35,512 nt of DNA from a virus: the IMG/VR virus record IMGVR_UViG_3300034198_004995, positions 1 to 35,512 of that record; one strand, written 5' to 3'. Within the stretch, counting starts at the first letter, position 1. Each line of letters starts with the position of its first letter. Below, piece by piece: positions 32,587-35,512 of this stretch. The notes under the pieces were generated by a model. That model did no database searches, was not told the DNA's origin, and was given only the letters and a program-made list of their open reading frames with translations. The translations under genes were made by a program, and so were the position numbers.

Positions 32587-33860
32587 CACTTCGAGATTAC
32601 CAAATAAAGCTATCAAATGAAGCCACCGATATATTAAAGCGTAAAGGATTGGTTATATTGTGCCTAGCCGTAAGAACAGGCAAGACATTAACATCTTTGC
32701 AGACAGCTGAAAATTATGGAGCTAAAAATGTTTTGTTTGTTACAAAGCTAAAAGCATTTAGCTCTATTCAATGGGATTATGACCAGATGGATTATAGTTT
32801 TAAGATAACAATTATCAATAAAGAATCGTTACATAAAGTCGATGATAGTTTTGATTTAGTTATTTTTGATGAATTTCACGGCTATTCAGCATACCCAAAG
32901 CCATCTGTATTTCAAAAGTTAGCTAGGAAAAAATATAGCCATTTGCCTATGATTTTATTATCAGGTACACCTACTCCAGAGAGTCATTCGCAATGGTATC
33001 ACAGTTTGCAATTATCAGATAACAGTCCTTTCAAGGAATACAAAAACTTTTATAAATGGGCTGCCGACTTTGTAAATGTAAAGCAGAAGAACTTAGGCTT
33101 TACCAAAATTAATGACTATTCAGATGCAGATATAAAATATATTCAAAGAAGAATTAAATATTTTATTTTAACTTTTACCCAAGCTGAATCAGGTTTTAAG
33201 ACTGAAATATCAGAGATGGTAATTGATGTTGAAATGAAGCCTATTACCTATCAAATAATTGAAAGACTTAGAAAAGATTTAGTTGTAAAAAATTCACAAG
33301 GGCAAATAATATTAGCAGACACAGCAGTAAAATTGCAACAAAAACATTTACAGTTAGCTAGTGGAACTTGTAAATTTGAAGATGGATCTAGTAAAGTTAT
33401 TGACTATTCAAAGGCTGAATATATTAGAGATAATTTTAAGGATTATAAAATAGGAATATTTTATAAGTTTAAGGAAGAATTAAATATGCTAAAAGAAATT
33501 TTAAAAGATAAACTTACAACAGATTTAGATGAATTTAATGAAACTGACAAATGGATTGCCTTGCAATTTCAAGCAGGGAAAGAAGGAATTAGTCTTAAAA
33601 AAGCTAATTATATTGTTGCATTAAATATTGATTTTAGTAGCTCAACTTACTGGCAATTCAGGGATCGTATGGGTACTTTAGACAGAACAGAAAATCAAAT
33701 ATTTTGGTTATTTTCAAAAGATAATGGAAAAACAAAGTCTATTGAAAGAATGGTTTACAAGAGTTTGATGAACAAAAAAGATTTCACTCTTGATTTGTAC
33801 AAAAAAGATTTTGGAATTTCAGATAAAATTAAAAAAACATTTAGTAGAATTAATAGATAA
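32580..33860 (+). CDS. SNF2/DEAD-like helicase (426 aa)
   Basis: A superfamily-2 helicase. Motifs: RDYQ (5-8), Walker A AVRTGKT (30-36), DEFH (97-100), LSGTPTPES (127-135), and in the second lobe GISLKKANYIVALNIDFSSS followed by WQFRDRMGTLDRT, which corresponds to the conserved motifs V/VI (Q..R..R). It is shorter than chromatin SNF2 proteins, as usual for phage members, which often accompany a VRR-NUC nuclease. The VRR-NUC gene lies just downstream but separated by an HNH gene. Likely role: remodelling or branch processing of phage DNA. Confidence 0.85.
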   Translation: MLTLRDYQIKLSNEATDILKRKGLVILCLAVRTGKTLTSLQTAENYGAKNVLFVTKLKAFSSIQWDYDQMDYSFKITIINKESLHKVDDSFDLVIFDEFHGYSAYPKPSVFQKLARKKYSHLPMILLSGTPTPESHSQWYHSLQLSDNSPFKEYKNFYKWAADFVNVKQKNLGFTKINDYSDADIKYIQRRIKYFILTFTQAESGFKTEISEMVIDVEMKPITYQIIERLRKDLVVKNSQGQIILADTAVKLQQKHLQLASGTCKFEDGSSKVIDYSKAEYIRDNFKDYKIGIFYKFKEELNMLKEILKDKLTTDLDEFNETDKWIALQFQAGKEGISLKKANYIVALNIDFSSSTYWQFRDRMGTLDRTENQIFWLFSKDNGKTKSIERMVYKSLMNKKDFTLDLYKKDFGISDKIKKTFSRINR

Positions 33861-33866
33861 TTTTGT

Positions 33867-33874
33867 ATCTTTGA
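33867..33874 (+). promoter_or_regulatory. Promoter element before the HNH leader
   Basis: TATCTTTG matches TAnnTTTG, six bases after the helicase stop. The leader structure begins eight bases downstream. Confidence 0.55.
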
Positions 33875-33881
33875 AAAAGCG

Positions 33882-33955
33882 AGTACGACCGCTATCAAAA
33901 AATTATTACAATTCCCGATTATTTAGAGTGTCGTACCTCTTTTTAATCGGGTTTT
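33882..33955 (+). ncRNA. Leader RNA with interleaved helices before the HNH gene
   Basis: GAGTACGAC (33882-33890) pairs with GTCGTACCTC (33930-33939), with one bulged C. The terminator stem CCCGATTA/TAATCGGG (33914-33921/33944-33951) is followed by TTTT. The right strand of the first helix lies in the 22-base terminator loop, as in the two other leaders. The ATG at 33969 follows. Confidence 0.6.
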
Positions 33956-33968
33956 ATATTTTAATATT

Positions 33969-34451
33969 ATGGAAGTTTGGAAACAAATAAAAAATTATGA
34001 AAATTATCAAGTATCTAATTTTGGAAATGTAAAAAGTTTAAATTTTAATAAAGAAAAAATTTTAAAAATTAGATTTTTACCTACTGGTTATTGCAGAGTT
34101 AATTTATGCAAAAATAACAATGCTTTTGATTTTTATATTCATCGACTTGTTGCTGATGCTTTTTTATTAAAATTAAATAACAGTTTTCAAGTGAATCATA
34201 TTGATGGAAATAAATTAAATAATAGAATTGAAAATTTAGAATGGTGCAATCAAAGTGAAAATATGCTTCACTCTTATAAAATAGGATTAAATAAAATAGG
34301 AGAAAATAACAGTAAATCTAAATTAAGCAATAATGATGTTTTGGAAATAAAAAATAGTTCTTTATCATATACTGAATTATCTAAAATTTTTAATGTTAGT
34401 AAATCTTTAATTTGTTTAATTAAAAATGGTAAAAAAAGAATTTTATGTTAG
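33969..34451 (+). CDS. HNH homing endonuclease with NUMOD4 and HTH
   Basis: Residues 3-24 match NUMOD4 (VWKQIKNYENYQVSNFGNVKSL). The HNH catalytic part has H58 in the FYIHRLVADAF segment, then VNHIDGNKLNNRIENLEWCNQSENM (H77, D79, N94). Residues 118-156 form a C-terminal HTH-like segment (SYTELSKIFNVSKSLICLIKNGKK) typical of DNA-binding homing endonucleases. Such selfish genes cut DNA at intron- or gene-free sites and insert there. It interrupts the helicase and VRR-NUC pair and overlaps the latter by seven bases. No intron is evident. Confidence 0.9.
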   Translation: MEVWKQIKNYENYQVSNFGNVKSLNFNKEKILKIRFLPTGYCRVNLCKNNNAFDFYIHRLVADAFLLKLNNSFQVNHIDGNKLNNRIENLEWCNQSENMLHSYKIGLNKIGENNSKSKLSNNDVLEIKNSSLSYTELSKIFNVSKSLICLIKNGKKRILC

Positions 34452-34708
34452 AAAGCAAAATCCAAAGCAAAATAATTAAAAAATTAGAGCTACAAGGTTA
34501 TTTTGTAATAAAATTAATATCTACAAATAAAAACGGCATTGCTGACATCATAGCCTTAAAAGATGGCAAAACAATTTTTATAGAAGTTAAGCAGCCAAAT
34601 GGCGTTTTATCTGAATTGCAAAAGTTAAGAATTAAGCAATTAACGGATTTAGGTTTTGATTGTAAGGTCTGGACAGACTATGAGGTAGATTTTATGTTAA
34701 ATAATTAG
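34445..34708 (+). CDS. VRR-NUC nuclease (87 aa)
   Basis: A compact VRR-NUC domain: E3 near the N-terminus, GIADIIALKDG (G31, D34) and FIEVKQPNGVLSELQK (E47, K49, Q59). In phages, this small nuclease is often adjacent to an SNF2-like helicase, as here on the other side of the HNH gene; it may cut branched DNA. The start overlaps the HNH stop by seven bases. The 51 bases after it contain a weak promoter candidate. Confidence 0.85.
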   Translation: MLESKIQSKIIKKLELQGYFVIKLISTNKNGIADIIALKDGKTIFIEVKQPNGVLSELQKLRIKQLTDLGFDCKVWTDYEVDFMLNN

Positions 34709-34728
34709 TTTAATAAAAAAATTCTTTT

Positions 34729-34736
34729 AATATTTG
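34729..34736 (+). promoter_or_regulatory. Weak promoter candidate before the small-gene operon
   Basis: AATATTTG differs from TAnnTTTG only at the first base. It lies 23 bases before the start at 34760 in the gap between VRR-NUC and the small-gene operon. Confidence 0.35.
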
Positions 34737-34759
34737 TTCAAACATTAAAAATTTACATT

Positions 34760-34897
34760 ATGAGAAAACAATTTTACATTTGGACACAAGAGAACCAACA
34801 CTCTGAAAATTATTACAGAACAGAGCAGCACGCTAAATTAAGAGCCGAGTTGAAAGGTTATGAGAATTACGAAATTAGAGAAGTTTACACACGATGA
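34760..34897 (+). CDS. Small hypothetical protein (45 aa)
   Basis: A 45-residue charged protein, MRKQFYIWTQENQHSENYYR..., with an 'acattATG' start context and an ATGA overlap with the next gene. It is rich in Tyr, Glu and Arg. No family is recognised. It probably begins the operon that runs through the window junction. Confidence 0.6.
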   Translation: MRKQFYIWTQENQHSENYYRTEQHAKLRAELKGYENYEIREVYTR

Positions 34898-35151
34898 AAC
34901 CAACCGACTTAAATTTATCAATTACGCCAAAACTTTCAAAGTTAGGCAGACCTTACAGACACTATGGAGCTTTTGATTTAGAACAAGAAAGTAAGTGGAT
35001 AAACAAAATGGAAAGCAGACCTTTTATTTATATGTTTATTTATACTGATGATAATAGTTTATTTGCTTTTGAGTATAGTTATGGGATGGAGTTTAAAAGC
35101 AAATGGGTTCACGAAAAATGTAGAAATTTTTTAAATAATATTAAATTTTAA
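34894..35151 (+). CDS. Hypothetical protein (85 aa)
   Basis: A soluble-looking 85-residue protein, MKPTDLNLSITPKLSKLG..., in ATGA overlap with the previous gene. It contains an aromatic-rich middle (FIYMFIYTDDNSLFAFEYSYG) but no known motif. Placed in the small-gene operon. Confidence 0.55.
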   Translation: MKPTDLNLSITPKLSKLGRPYRHYGAFDLEQESKWINKMESRPFIYMFIYTDDNSLFAFEYSYGMEFKSKWVHEKCRNFLNNIKF

Positions 35152-35154
35152 ATT

Positions 35155-35379
35155 ATGGATATTTCAAAATGCAACGATAATTTTTGTCCCTCAAAAGAAA
35201 TTTGTTATCGGTTTACTGCGCCAGCAGGATTTAGACAAGCATACATTAACACAAACAGAGAGTGCGATGCTTACAACTGCGATTTATTTTGGCACAATGG
35301 CACTTGTAAATATTGCGGACAAAAAGAGGGAGTTCACAAAATGAGCTGCGAAACTAGAAAAATACAAATAAACTTATGA
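35155..35379 (+). CDS. Cysteine-rich zinc-binding-like protein (74 aa)
   Basis: Cys at 6, 11, 17, 37, 42, 51, 54 and 65 and His at 61. C51, C54, H61 and C65 resemble a CCHC zinc knuckle, and the others could hold a second metal or disulfides. Zinc-bound small proteins in phage early regions often modify host functions; this is only inference. It overlaps the next start as ATGA (35376). Confidence 0.6.
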   Translation: MDISKCNDNFCPSKEICYRFTAPAGFRQAYINTNRECDAYNCDLFWHNGTCKYCGQKEGVHKMSCETRKIQINL

Positions 35380-35512
35380 AAAACATACATAAAATAGGAA
35401 AAGAATTGTTCATTACTTCTGATGAAGAAATTAAAGAAGGAGTTGACCAATGGTATTTAGATAAAGTACTAAATGAACCTTACAACTCAGGAGGAGCACA
35501 ATACTCCTCAAA
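35376..35512 (+). CDS. 5' part of the junction-spanning EEPK protein
   Basis: Opens MKNIHKIGKELFITSDEEIKEG and runs off the right end after 45 complete codons plus two bases. Adding base 1 of the window completes the codon (aat) and puts the frame exactly in phase with the open frame at 2-517. The joined protein has about 217 residues. The ITSDEEIKEG and EEPK segments are, from memory, typical of one kind of flavobacterial phage protein, which supports a single gene. Starts in ATGA overlap. Confidence 0.75.
   Translation, partial: MKNIHKIGKELFITSDEEIKEGVDQWYLDKVLNEPYNSGGAQYSS

Noticed and set aside
33790-33990. Open frame spanning the end of the helicase and the HNH leader
   Set aside because: It shifts phase against the helicase and runs through the hairpin. 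It looks like chance in AT-rich DNA.

Overview
The window looks like the whole genome of a tailed bacteriophage (siphovirus-like, HK97-type head) of a Bacteroidota host, most likely Flavobacterium or a close relative. The evidence is AT-rich DNA, start codons without Shine-Dalgarno sequences (often an 'aaacattATG' context), at least eight exact copies of the Bacteroidota -7 promoter element TAnnTTTG, and the standard order of head, tail and lysis genes. The open frame that runs off the right end (35376..35512) continues in frame into the open frame at the left end (2..517). This suggests a circular or circularly permuted molecule cut inside one 217-residue gene. I found no integrase, tRNA, rRNA or CRISPR array.

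Layout. (1) 34760..1576 across the junction: small early or accessory genes, including a DUF3310 protein and a lipoprotein. (2) 1594..8950: terminase subunits, portal, head protease, major capsid protein, connector proteins and probable tail tube. (3) 9093..21772: tail-chaperone region, tape measure, distal tail proteins, and a fibre with a LamG-like C-terminus. (4) 21775..24627: lysis region with a holin candidate, a membrane coiled-coil protein, a GH24 lysozyme of the E/C/T type, a calcineurin-like phosphatase and a single-chain (u-) spanin, closed by a bidirectional terminator. (5) 24660..26239: a leftward island with an adenine methyltransferase inside nested inverted repeats, a large attC-like palindrome and three small genes. 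(6) 26287..34708: rightward DNA-metabolism region with an SSB-like protein, a repeat-rich origin candidate, a small HTH protein, a primase-polymerase/helicase fusion, a CoiA-like nuclease with coiled coils, an SNF2-type helicase, a homing endonuclease and a VRR-NUC nuclease.

Regulation is the most unusual aspect. Five promoters (3161, 9006, 27166, 29113, 33867) lie upstream of a terminator-like hairpin that stands directly before the gene they serve, so each transcript must read through a stop signal. Three of these leaders (27183..27262, 29135..29216, 33882..33955) share an interleaved layout with similar spacing but unrelated sequence: a 5' strand, the left arm of the terminator, the complement of the 5' strand inside the terminator loop, then the right arm and a T-run. 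This looks like a structure-conserved attenuator family on the early operons. A fourth leader (portal) carries a possible 15-codon peptide whose reading frame covers the terminator arm, and the primase leader has an 8-codon frame with tandem Trp codons.

Functional calls rest on motifs, domain order and gene position read by eye. No database search was possible.
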